Source: Thalassobaculum sp. OXR-137 (GTDB taxonomy: Bacteria; Pseudomonadota; Alphaproteobacteria; Thalassobaculales; Thalassobaculaceae). From it: DNA of 64,000 nt. The notes beneath the pieces are model-generated. The model saw only the letters and a program-made list of their open reading frames with translations, was not told the origin of the DNA and made no database searches. Below, piece by piece: positions 1-8,007 of the stretch (within the stretch, counting starts at the first letter, position 1; each line of letters starts with the position of its first letter). The position numbers and the translations under genes were made by a program. Location: positions 5,374,501 through 5,438,500 of the forward strand of contig NZ_CP139715.1 of the NCBI RefSeq assembly GCF_034377285.1, read 5' to 3'.

Positions 1-177
1 CCTGCCCGCCGCGTAAGCGCGGTCTACCCTGCTGAAATTTCCGGTCGAGCGATTTTCCCGGCTTACCGCCTGATCCGAGGCCGCGGGCCGATGCGGCAGT
101 CGGGATCTATCTACCGCGCGCTCCAGCACGCGTCACCCTAGGTCCCGGCACGAGGGTGGGGAGACGATGAATGAAGG

Positions 178-236
178 GGGGAGTAACCATCGCCGACCGC
201 CATAGGGCGGCAACCGTCGACTTCCGCTTACTCCCC
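178..236 (-). terminator. hairpin just downstream of the glucan biosynthesis gene
   Basis: Perfect 9-bp arms (GGGGAGTAA at 178-186, TTACTCCCC at 228-236) enclose a loop with an inner hairpin, CCGCC-ATAG-GGCGG at 197-210. It begins nine bases past the stop codon of the minus-strand gene at 245, so it may end or stabilise that transcript. No clear T-run follows, so intrinsic termination is only inferred. The remaining bases 1-177 hold nothing I can identify. Confidence 0.45.
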
Positions 237-244
237 TCCCCCGA

Positions 245-1822
245 TCAGCGCGGCAGCGGATCGTAGCGGTAGAGCCACGTCTCCGTGAGCGCACCCGCGT
301 CGGTGCGCAGGAAGGCGCGCAGCTCCGCCGGCTCCGGGGCTGCCGGGTACAGATCGAAGACGATCCGCCACTTCTTCGTGCCCGGAACTTTCTCGGCGAA
401 TACGTCGTCCACCCTGCCGGTGGAGGACGCGACCACGGCCTCCGGCTCGTCGCCGTCCTTCAGCGCCGCCAGGGCGGAGCCGTCGAACTCCACTACGAAC
501 TTGCGGGCGTCGACCGCGCGGTTCTGACCGGGCCGGCCGCCATGGCCGATGCGGGTCGACACGCAGATGGCAGTCGGACGCGGCGGGGTCGGCATGTCGG
601 TCTGCCAGTACTGGCGGTACTTGAACGTGTAGCTGTTGCCGGCCCGCGCCGGACCCTCGGGCACCCAGAAGGCGCCGATATTGTCGTGGATCTCGTCGTC
701 GGTGCGCAGCTCCATGAGCTGAACCGATCCCCGGCCCCAGTCGCCCAGCGGCTCGATCCACAGGCTCGGCCGTCGGTCGTAGTACACCCCGTCGAGATAA
801 TGCTCGAAGTTCCGGTCGCGCTGCATCAGCCCGAAGCCTTTCGGATTCTCGTCCAGGAAGGAGGAGACGTTCGGGAAGCGCGGGTTGGTCAGCGGGCGCC
901 AGATCCGCTCGCCACCGCCGGTCCAGATCGCCAGACCGTCGGAATCGTGGATCTCCGGCCGCCAGTCGCTGCTGATGTCCGCGTTGGTCTCGCTGTACCA
1001 GTACATGGAGACCAGCGGGGCGATGCCCAGGCGCTCGATGTCCCGGCGCAGGAACAGCCGCGCCTCGACCTCCATCACCACGCCCTTGCCACGCCGCGCG
1101 GCGATCTTGTAGGCGCCGGTGATCCCCGGCCCGTCCAGCAGGGCGAGGATGACGTTGGGGTCGTTCTTGTCCTTCGCCGGGGTCAGGTAGAACTCCCGGA
1201 ACTCCGGGAATTCCTCCGGGCCCGGGGTGGCGCTGTCGATGGCGACGCCGCGGGCCGACAGGCCGTACTGGCCGAGATCGCCGATCGCCCGCCAGTAGCT
1301 GGCGCCGAGGAAGGCGAGCCAGTCCTGAGTCTTCCAGTCGTCGCGCGACCGCGCCTCCTGGAAGCGGAAGCCGGCGAAGCCGACGTCGCCGGAAAGCTGC
1401 TTGGCGACGCTGTCCGCCGGCATATCGAACAGCTCGGGGCTGTAGCGCACCACCCGGGCGAAGCCGTCCTGCAGGGTGTGGACCTTCACGCCGCGCGGGA
1501 AGTAGCGGCCCACATGGAAGAAGGTGGCCGGGTAGGTTCCCGATCCGTCGGCGAACACCGCCTCGTCCGGCCGATACCGCAGCTTGCCGTGGGCGTCGTA
1601 GTCGATCGCCTCGATCACGTCGGGCGCCACGATCGGCGCCGCCGAATAGGGAGCGGCGGCCATGTCGCGGGCGCGGTCGACCAGCGCCTCATAGCCGAAC
1701 TCGAACGGCTGGCCGAAGGACAGGGTCGGGCCGGCGGCCTTGGCGAGATGAGGATTTGCGAGCAGGGTCAGCAGCGCGGCACCCGCACCCTGAACCACGT
1801 CACGCCGATTGATAGTGGGCAT
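245..1822 (-). CDS. periplasmic glucan biosynthesis protein, OpgG/OpgD (MdoG) family
   Basis: The 525-residue product matches the OpgG/OpgD family, periplasmic proteins needed to build or branch osmoregulated periplasmic glucans, and is close to the usual family length. The chosen ATG (1822) gives an N-terminus MPTINRRDVVQGAGAALL, a twin-arginine-like signal followed by AKAAGP, so Tat export is likely as for OpgD. An in-frame start 30 bases upstream would only add residues ahead of the signal. Family-like segments include LSFGQPFEFGYEALVDRA near the mature N-terminus and VSMYWYSETN in the middle. No opgH glycosyltransferase lies within the window, so the partner must be elsewhere. Assignment to OpgG versus OpgD is not secure. 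Confidence 0.9.
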   Translation of the reverse strand: MPTINRRDVVQGAGAALLTLLANPHLAKAAGPTLSFGQPFEFGYEALVDRARDMAAAPYSAAPIVAPDVIEAIDYDAHGKLRYRPDEAVFADGSGTYPATFFHVGRYFPRGVKVHTLQDGFARVVRYSPELFDMPADSVAKQLSGDVGFAGFRFQEARSRDDWKTQDWLAFLGASYWRAIGDLGQYGLSARGVAIDSATPGPEEFPEFREFYLTPAKDKNDPNVILALLDGPGITGAYKIAARRGKGVVMEVEARLFLRRDIERLGIAPLVSMYWYSETNADISSDWRPEIHDSDGLAIWTGGGERIWRPLTNPRFPNVSSFLDENPKGFGLMQRDRNFEHYLDGVYYDRRPSLWIEPLGDWGRGSVQLMELRTDDEIHDNIGAFWVPEGPARAGNSYTFKYRQYWQTDMPTPPRPTAICVSTRIGHGGRPGQNRAVDARKFVVEFDGSALAALKDGDEPEAVVASSTGRVDDVFAEKVPGTKKWRIVFDLYPAAPEPAELRAFLRTDAGALTETWLYRYDPLPR

Positions 1823-1981
1823 GGAAGGACCTGCGAATACGAGAAGCGGCACCTTGGCGGGCGGGCCGCACCATTACCGGGGTCTGATCGAGCCCCCGCC
1901 AGCGCCGCGATACATGCCATCGAACGGGGTCTCGCTCAAGCGCCCGATAGCGGGCCGGCGGGCGGCCCGACCGTCCGCGGC

Positions 1982-3154
1982 CTAGCCGGCGCTGCCGCCC
2001 GAGGGACCGCCGTCGCGGTTCCGCCGCCGGCGCCGGGTCGTCGGCGGCTTGATCCAGTGCTTGCGCAGAAAGAAGACGAGCATCCCCAGCCCACACACCG
2101 CCATCAGCCCCAGTGCGTAGGGATAGCCGTACCGCCAACCCAGCTCCGGCATGTTCCATTCGGAGACCGACCGGTCGAAGTTCATGCCGTAGAGGCTGGC
2201 GATGAAGCTCAGCGGCATGAAGATCGTCGCGATCAGCGTGAGCATCTTCATGATGTCGTTGAGCCGGGCGTTCATGCTGGAGTGGTAGACGTCCGACAGG
2301 TTGGAGGCGATCTCGCGCTCGGTCTCCACGATGTCCATGAGCTGCGCCACGTGGTCGTAGCAGTCGCGCAGGAAGATCCGGGTATGGCCGTCGATCAGCG
2401 GGGTGTCGTCGCGGATCAGAGCGTTCACCAGGTCGCGATGCGGCCAGATCGACCGGCGCAGGTCGAGCAGGTCCCGGCGGATGCGGTAGACCTCGTGGAT
2501 CTGCCCCTGCTGCGGATGCAGGGTCACCGCCTCCTCCAGATGCTCCAGGTCCTCGCCCAGGATCTCGACCGCCGGGAAATACCCGTCGATCACCGCGTCC
2601 ATCAGCGCATAGGCGAGATAGCCGGCGCCGTATTGGCGCATCCGGCCGTTCTCCCGGCGCAGGCGCTCGCGCACCAGCTCCAGGCAATCCGCCCGGTCGT
2701 CGCGAAACGACAGCACGAAGCCCTCGCCCAGCAGCATGGCCATCTGCCGCGTCTCCACCCCGCGGGTCTCCGGCGCCATGCGGGTCACGATGAAGAGCTG
2801 GTCGTCGTATTCCTCGAGCTTGGGCCGCTGGTGGACGTTGATCACATCCTCCAACGCCAGTCCGTGCAGCCCGAACAGGGCGCCGAGCCGCTCGATGAGC
2901 CCGATATCGGCGAGGCCGGTCACGTCGATCCAGAGGGTCGGCACCGTGCCCTTGAGGGCTTCCACATCCTCGACAGATAGATCGTGCCGCTCGAAGAACT
3001 GGCCGTCGCCATAGCCGAAGGCAGAGACGGCGGAGCCCCGCGCCTCGGGATCTGCCACCAGCGTGCCCGGCGCCGATCCGGGCCTGGTGCGCCGCCGGTG
3101 CCGCCTGCGGATCGGTCCGGTCGCCGGGGTCTCAGTCGGGTCCGTCGCACCCAT
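1982..3154 (-). CDS. CorA/ZntB-family divalent metal cation transporter
   Basis: The 390-residue protein has the CorA architecture: a long cytoplasmic N-terminal domain with helical stalk, then two C-terminal transmembrane helices. The signature YGMN follows the first helix (FMPLSFIASLYGMNF), and the second helix ends in a basic tail rich in Arg. CorA proteins form pentameric Mg2+/Co2+ channels; ZntB relatives move Zn2+. The periplasmic loop after GMN reads FDRSVSEWNMPEL, so it does not carry the MPEL directly after GMN that is usual in classical CorA; ion choice is therefore left open. It is a single gene divergent from the DUF3108 gene. Confidence 0.9.
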   Translation of the reverse strand: MGATDPTETPATGPIRRRHRRRTRPGSAPGTLVADPEARGSAVSAFGYGDGQFFERHDLSVEDVEALKGTVPTLWIDVTGLADIGLIERLGALFGLHGLALEDVINVHQRPKLEEYDDQLFIVTRMAPETRGVETRQMAMLLGEGFVLSFRDDRADCLELVRERLRRENGRMRQYGAGYLAYALMDAVIDGYFPAVEILGEDLEHLEEAVTLHPQQGQIHEVYRIRRDLLDLRRSIWPHRDLVNALIRDDTPLIDGHTRIFLRDCYDHVAQLMDIVETEREIASNLSDVYHSSMNARLNDIMKMLTLIATIFMPLSFIASLYGMNFDRSVSEWNMPELGWRYGYPYALGLMAVCGLGMLVFFLRKHWIKPPTTRRRRRNRDGGPSGGSAG

Positions 3155-3304
3155 GGTCGGCCTGCCTTGCTCTGTCCGCTGTCCTAGATGTAGACGGCGG
3201 CGGCGATCTTCTGAAGAGCCTTAGACGTGCGGCGGGATATTGACGTCGGCCCGCTGCGACCGATCTTTATAGAAACAAGGTTAACGTCGCCGCCGGAGAA
3301 ATTC

Positions 3305-4126
3305 GTGAAGCGCCTTCTTCTGGCCTCCCTCCTGATCACCTGCGCCACGCCGGCCGTCGCCGCCGGCGGGCCGATGCGCGCGACCTACGAAGTCTATTTC
3401 GGCGGGTTGCACATTCTCAGCGCGCAATCCGAATTCGCGCCGGAGCGCGGCCGCTACGCGGTCACCGCCAATGCGCAGACCCGCGGCATCCTGGACGTGT
3501 TCTTCAGCTGGCGCGGGGAGACCCGGTCGGCCGGCCGGTACGAGAACGACCGCGCCGTCCCGGACAAGCACACCAATTTCGGCTGGCGAGGCGACGAGCG
3601 CCGGTCGGTGATCCTGACCTACGGCCCCGACGGCGAGGTGATCTCGACCGCGATCGACCCGGCCCCCGATCCCGAGGAAGTCACCGCCCTGCCGGAGAAC
3701 GCGGAAGCGGGCACCATCGACCCGCTTACCGTCATCGCCCAGGTCTCGCAGACCATGAGCCGGACCGGCAGCTGCGACGGCGAATTCGCGGTGTTCGACG
3801 GCCGCCGGCGCTACGACCTGCGGGTCAGCGACCGGGGCACGGAAGTCCTGCCGGCGACCAGCTATTCGATCTTCAGCGGCGAAGCCCGGCGCTGCCGCAT
3901 CGACTACGCGATGCTCGGCGGCGCCCGGAAGGCCCCCAACAAATACAGCAAGACCGCCCGCGACCGGGTGGTGTACGTGGCGCAACCGGTGGGAGACGGG
4001 CCGGCGATCCCGGTGGCGCTGAAGATCGAGACCGATTTCGGCACCCTGATGGCCCATCTGACCGGTGTGGAGGTCCCCAAGGACCTCGCCCTCGGCGAAG
4101 AGACGCCGCCCCGCGGCTCACGCTGA
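3305..4126 (+). CDS. DUF3108 domain-containing exported protein
   Basis: 273 residues from a GTG start at 3305, preceded by GGAG at 3295-3298. The N-terminus (VKRLLLASLLITCATPAVAAGG) is a clear Sec signal peptide with an Ala-X-Ala cleavage site, which decides the start; an upstream ATG at 3227 would bury the signal. The mature part resembles the DUF3108 family of alphaproteobacterial periplasmic proteins (YEVYFGGLHILSAQSEF near the N-terminus, then a beta-rich body). Function unknown. Its last 9 bases overlap tail to tail with the MaoC gene on the other strand. Confidence 0.8.
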   Translation: MKRLLLASLLITCATPAVAAGGPMRATYEVYFGGLHILSAQSEFAPERGRYAVTANAQTRGILDVFFSWRGETRSAGRYENDRAVPDKHTNFGWRGDERRSVILTYGPDGEVISTAIDPAPDPEEVTALPENAEAGTIDPLTVIAQVSQTMSRTGSCDGEFAVFDGRRRYDLRVSDRGTEVLPATSYSIFSGEARRCRIDYAMLGGARKAPNKYSKTARDRVVYVAQPVGDGPAIPVALKIETDFGTLMAHLTGVEVPKDLALGEETPPRGSR

Positions 4127-4912
4127 GCCGGACAGCACCTCCATCCGCAGGTCGCAGGCCACCCGGCCCTCGGCATTCAGCGCGCAGAGATGCGCCTGCC
4201 GGCGGTCCGACGCGGCGGTCTCGACCAGGGTCAGCGGATCGTCCCAGAACACCGGCCGTTTGAACTGGGCGATCAGGATCGCCATCGGCGCCGCCCGCAG
4301 GCGCTGCGCCAGATACCCCGCCATCCAGGTCATGGTCATGAGCCCCTGGGCCAGCGGCGCGCGATAGCCGTAGCGGGCGGCGAATTCCGGATCGAAATGG
4401 ATCTCGTTGCCGACCGATTTTGAATAGGCGACCACGTCCTGGGGCTGCATCACCTTCTCGGCGACGATCGTGCCCGGCACCGGCTCCGGCGGCGCGGACG
4501 CCGCACCCGAGCGCCCCTTCATCTTCTCCAGGTCGGGCAGCAGGCGGATATGCTCCGAGACCACCGCCAGGCTGCGATCGGCCCGGCGGACCTCGAAGCG
4601 CTGCACGATGCGCCTGCCGCGCGGCACCACCTCGTTCGAGACGGTCTCGCCGGAGAACAGCACCGCTTCGCCAAGGGCCAGCGCACCGGACAGGGTCAGG
4701 CGCTGCTCAACATGGATATAGCCGTCGATCTCCTGTCCCGCCGCCGTCATGGCGCGGAACCCGTCATTGCCCCACAGGGTCGGCTCAGTCTGCCCGGCCC
4801 AGACGGCCGGATCGAGCGCGCAGGCGCTCAACGCCTCCGCCTGGGCCGCCGGATCGCGGGACAGGGTGGCCTCGGGAAACCGGAAGCCGGGGATCAGGGT
4901 CTCGCCGGCCAT
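4118..4912 (-). CDS. MaoC-like hotdog-fold acyl dehydratase
   Basis: 264 residues with two hotdog halves, resembling mesaconyl-CoA hydratase / hydroxyacyl-thioester dehydratase type MaoC proteins. The C-terminal half has FDPEFAARYGYRAPLAQGL, the expected hydratase segment, although the preceding residues read NEIHFDPEFA with His in the place typical of the catalytic D/H pair. Such enzymes hydrate or dehydrate acyl-CoA thioesters in the cytoplasm. It starts 2 bp after the SDR stop; its ribosome binding site GAGGAG sits inside the SDR's end, indicating translational coupling. Confidence 0.75.
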   Translation of the reverse strand: MAGETLIPGFRFPEATLSRDPAAQAEALSACALDPAVWAGQTEPTLWGNDGFRAMTAAGQEIDGYIHVEQRLTLSGALALGEAVLFSGETVSNEVVPRGRRIVQRFEVRRADRSLAVVSEHIRLLPDLEKMKGRSGAASAPPEPVPGTIVAEKVMQPQDVVAYSKSVGNEIHFDPEFAARYGYRAPLAQGLMTMTWMAGYLAQRLRAAPMAILIAQFKRPVFWDDPLTLVETAASDRRQAHLCALNAEGRVACDLRMEVLSGSA

Positions 4913-4914
4913 CC

Positions 4915-5703
4915 TCACTCCTCGATCTCGGCGGCATCGACCATGCCGCCATAGACCGTGTAGCCGCCATCCACCGGCAGGTTCACCCCGGTCACCGTGC
5001 GGGCGAGCGGCGAGGCGAGGAAGATCATGGCGTCGGCGATGGCGCTCGGCGGCAGCATCTCGCCCAGCGGGGTCCGGCGGCGGATCTTCTTCTCGTCGAT
5101 CTTTCCCTGGTCGATCAGGTTCTGGACCAGCGGCGTGCGGATATAGCCGGGGGCGATGGCGTTGACCCGGAGGCCCTTCTGCGCCCATTCGCAGGCAAGG
5201 TTGCGGGTCAGGCCGACGATGCCGTGCTTCGCCGCCGTATAGGCGTTGCGCCGCGGCAGGGCGAGGATGCCGGCGATGGAGGAGATGTTGATGATCACCC
5301 CATACCCGGCGGCGATCATCTCCCGCGCGGCCCGCTTCGACATGACGAAGGTGCCGGTCAAGTGCACGTCGATCAGCCGCTGCCAGTGGTCGGCGGTCTG
5401 GTCGATGGTGTCGAGAAAGGTGTCGGACATGCCGGCACAGTTGATCAGCACGTCGAGCCGGCCGAAGGCGTCCATGGTGCTCGAGACCAGCCGGTCGGCC
5501 GTCGCCTCGGTGGAGACGTCGCCGCCGAGGCCGATATGGCCGTCGCCGAGGGTCGCCGCCTGGGCCTGTGCGGTGTCCTGGTTGAGGTCGGCGATGGCGA
5601 TCCGCGCGCCGCGTTTGGCGAAGGCCTGGGCGGCGGCGAAGCCGATCCCGCTCGCCCCGCCGGTGATGAGCACAGCCTGACCGGTGAAATCCGTATCGGA
5701 CAT
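4915..5703 (-). CDS. SDR-family NAD(P)-dependent oxidoreductase
   Basis: 262 residues, classical short-chain dehydrogenase. The cofactor motif GGASGIG lies near residue 15, NCAG near 90, and the catalytic triad region S...Y-x-x-x-K is visible as ISSIAG and YTAAKHG. Acidic D after the second strand (IAIADLN) suggests NAD preference. It is the first gene of a two-gene operon with the MaoC dehydratase, so a 3-hydroxyacyl or similar intermediate as substrate is plausible but unproven. Confidence 0.85.
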   Translation of the reverse strand: MSDTDFTGQAVLITGGASGIGFAAAQAFAKRGARIAIADLNQDTAQAQAATLGDGHIGLGGDVSTEATADRLVSSTMDAFGRLDVLINCAGMSDTFLDTIDQTADHWQRLIDVHLTGTFVMSKRAAREMIAAGYGVIINISSIAGILALPRRNAYTAAKHGIVGLTRNLACEWAQKGLRVNAIAPGYIRTPLVQNLIDQGKIDEKKIRRRTPLGEMLPPSAIADAMIFLASPLARTVTGVNLPVDGGYTVYGGMVDAAEIEE

Positions 5704-5835
5704 CCGTTTCCTCCTGGATGGATCCGCGCTTTCCCGGACGGGCGCGCAGTTATCCCGGAAGTCTAGGACGCGCCGATCCTCCGCGTCATCCCGTGGAAAA
5801 GCGGCCGCCACCCTCCTCCCTTCCACTCCCAACGA

Positions 5836-5884
5836 CGTCATCCCGGTGAGCTCCGGGCTCGACCCGGAGCTCACCGGGATGACG
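5836..5884. repeat. 22-bp perfect inverted repeat (palindrome family 1)
   Basis: Two perfect 22-base arms (CGTCATCCCGGTGAGCTCCG... and its complement) are separated by the 5-base loop CTCGA. It lies 1 bp beyond the EamA stop codon. Related CGTCATCCCGG...CCGGGATGACG elements recur at 7772-7885, so this belongs to a dispersed REP-like family; it may also act as terminator for the exporter gene. Confidence 0.8.
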
Positions 5885-5885
5885 G

Positions 5886-6779
5886 TTAAGGAGAGGAGGA
5901 CGCTTGAGACAGTGCCAGCCGCATGCCCAGGATCACCAGCGCCAGCCCGGCGAACAGGCCGAGGCCCAGGGTCTCGTCCAGCAGCAGCGCACCCAGGGCC
6001 GACGCGGTGATCGGCGCCAGCGCCAGGAACAGGGTGACTTCGGTCGCCGCCATCTCGCGCAGGGAATACAGCCAGGTGATGTAGCCGATACCGCTCAAGA
6101 TGCCGATGAAGGCGACGATCCCCCAGGGGGCGGCGCCCAGGGCGTCCCAGCCGATCGGCGGACCGTCGAAGGGCGACAGTGCGGCCAGGAACAGCACCGA
6201 CGCCCCCATGGCGAGGCCGCTGACCTGCACCGTGGGATAGCGGGTCAGGTAGGGCCGGTAGAGCACCGAGCACACCGCGCCGGTGAAGGCGCTGGCCAGG
6301 GCGGCGGCGATGCCGATCCACAAGCCCGCCCCTCCCGCCTCGCCGATCAGCCGGTCGCTCAGCGCCGCCGCCACCCCCAGGGTGGTCAGGACGGCACCGG
6401 CCAGCCGGCGCAAGGTCAGCGCCTGACGGCCGAGCAGAGCCGAGATCAGCACCGTCTGCACCGGCATGGTGGCGAACATCAGGCTGCCCAGGCCGGCGGA
6501 GATATGCACCACCGCCAGATTCAGCAGGGCGACCAGAATGCCGAACTGGCCGATGCCGAGAGCGGCGATGACCCAGAGATCGCGCAGCGGGATCCGGCGC
6601 CAGCCGAGATGCACCGCCAACGGCAGGATCATGGAGGCGCCTATAGTGTATCGGAACAGCGCCAGCACCGTGGGCCCGAGATCGTCGACCGCCACCCGAC
6701 TGGCGACGATCGAGAGACCGACCTGCACCCCCGTGAAGGCCGCGGTCATGACCGCGAGGGGCGGACGCCCCGTGCTCAT
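5886..6779 (-). CDS. EamA/DMT-family inner-membrane transporter
   Basis: 297 residues with about ten hydrophobic helices arranged as two EamA halves, each of five helices, as in drug/metabolite exporters such as RhaT or YdcZ relatives. Small-residue-rich helices such as LGVAAAL and FTGAVCSVLY are typical. Substrate cannot be told. It is followed upstream by the MarR-GNAT gene 10 bp away on the same strand, so the two are probably co-transcribed and the exporter may be under that regulator. Confidence 0.85.
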   Translation of the reverse strand: MSTGRPPLAVMTAAFTGVQVGLSIVASRVAVDDLGPTVLALFRYTIGASMILPLAVHLGWRRIPLRDLWVIAALGIGQFGILVALLNLAVVHISAGLGSLMFATMPVQTVLISALLGRQALTLRRLAGAVLTTLGVAAALSDRLIGEAGGAGLWIGIAAALASAFTGAVCSVLYRPYLTRYPTVQVSGLAMGASVLFLAALSPFDGPPIGWDALGAAPWGIVAFIGILSGIGYITWLYSLREMAATEVTLFLALAPITASALGALLLDETLGLGLFAGLALVILGMRLALSQASSSP

Positions 6780-6789
6780 CGCGCGGTCG

Positions 6790-7725
6790 TCACAGGTCGC
6801 GTTCCCAGGTCTCGGCCACCATGGTCGCGCCGAAGGCGTTCATCGGCTCGGCGGCGACGCACTCGAACCCGGCCTTGCGGTAGATCTCGCGGGCGGCGGT
6901 GAGGATGTCGTTGGTCCACAGGGTCATGCGGGTATAGCCGGTGGAGCGGGCGAAGCGCATCGCCTCCTCGGTCAGCCGCTTGCCGATGCCGAGGCCGCGC
7001 GCCCGCTCGTCCACGAACAGCATGCGCAGCTTGGCGGTGGTCTCGTCCGCATCGACCACGAAGACTGAGCCGACCATCTCGCCGTCACGCTCGGCGATCC
7101 AGCAGCAATGGCGGGCCGGGTCGAATTTGTCGATGAAATCGGCGGCGATCCGGGCGACCAGCGCCTCGAAGCTCATGTCGAACCCGTATTCGGCGGCATA
7201 GAGCCGGCCATGGGCGGCGATCACCTGGCCCATGTCGCCCGGCCGGTGCGGCCGCAGCAGATAGGGCTCGCCCGGGGCCGCCTGGGGATCGAGGATCGCG
7301 CGGATCCTGCCCATGGCCGATAGCAGCCGGTCGCGGTCGGCCGGTGCCAGCTCGGCCAGCGCCTCTGCCGCCACCACATTGGCGCGGTCGTACATCGGCG
7401 TGAAGGCGGCCCGGCCGGCCTCGGTCAGCGACAGGCGCCGGACCCGTCCATCGTCGGCGTCCGGGGTCGTGGCCACCCAGCCCTTGGCCCGGAAACCCTT
7501 GAGCAGGCGGCTGACATAGCCCGGATCGACCCGGATGTCGGCGCTGATCTCCTTGGCGGTGGGGCCGTCGCGATGGGCCAGCTCGTAGAGCACCCGCATC
7601 TCGGTCAGCGAGACGGCACTGCCCTGATGATCCGGTCCGAGGGCGCCGATATAGGCGGTGTAGAACCGGCTGAACTGGCGGAACGCGGCGACTTCGGGGG
7701 CGAGGGTGGCGGCTGGATCGATCAT
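6790..7725 (-). CDS. MarR-type regulator fused to GNAT acetyltransferase
   Basis: 311 residues in two parts. Residues about 1-145 form a MarR winged-helix domain (LTEMRVLYELA, then VDPGYVSRLLKGF as recognition helix and DGRVRRLSLTEAG as wing). Residues about 155-311 are a GNAT domain with the acetyl-CoA loop RGLGIGKRL and the end motif YRKAGFECV. Such bifunctional proteins are known in bacteria; the acetylation target is usually unknown. It heads a two-gene unit with the EamA exporter and faces the dehydratase gene divergently. Confidence 0.9.
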   Translation of the reverse strand: MIDPAATLAPEVAAFRQFSRFYTAYIGALGPDHQGSAVSLTEMRVLYELAHRDGPTAKEISADIRVDPGYVSRLLKGFRAKGWVATTPDADDGRVRRLSLTEAGRAAFTPMYDRANVVAAEALAELAPADRDRLLSAMGRIRAILDPQAAPGEPYLLRPHRPGDMGQVIAAHGRLYAAEYGFDMSFEALVARIAADFIDKFDPARHCCWIAERDGEMVGSVFVVDADETTAKLRMLFVDERARGLGIGKRLTEEAMRFARSTGYTRMTLWTNDILTAAREIYRKAGFECVAAEPMNAFGATMVAETWERDL

Positions 7726-7745
7726 GTAGATGACGGTAGCACTTA

Positions 7746-7763
7746 ATTACATGCTGATTACAT
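7746..7763. promoter_or_regulatory. ATTACAT direct repeat upstream of the MarR-GNAT gene
   Basis: Two ATTACAT heptamers start at 7746 and 7757, exactly 11 bp apart, about one helical turn, in an AT-rich stretch 20-40 bp upstream of the MarR-GNAT start. This position suits promoter elements or an autoregulatory operator. No footprint or consensus supports this beyond spacing, so it is an inference. Confidence 0.3.
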
Positions 7764-7771
7764 ACAAATTT

Positions 7772-7885
7772 GTCATCCCGGTGGCCTCTGGACCCGATCC
7801 AGAGGTCGACCGGGACCCTGCACGTGGCGCCTGGACCGGGTCCCGGCCGAGCCCCGGGTCAAGCCCGGGGTCTCGCCGGGATGAC
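7772..7885. repeat. compound palindrome, family 1
   Basis: The element begins GTCATCCCGG and ends CCGGGATGAC, with nested inverted repeats inside: CCTCTGGA-cccga-TCCAGAGG, GGACCGGGTCC, and CCCCGGGTCAAGCCCGGGG. It fills most of the divergent region between the MarR-GNAT and dehydratase genes and shares its ends with the element at 5836-5884. Confidence 0.75.
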
Positions 7886-8007
7886 GCGGAGGGTTGAGGT
7901 GTGGACTTATGTCACCCGTTTCGGCCCGCCGCCGCCCGCGCTATGCTCGCCGCGTCCGCGACGGACCAACGAAAAACGACCATCGATTTCGCCAGGGAGA
8001 ACCCGCC

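Noticed and set aside
542-2980. 812-residue plus-strand open frame
   Set aside because: Antisense shadow of the glucan and CorA genes; it is Arg/Gly/Val-rich with no domain, a common artefact of high GC.
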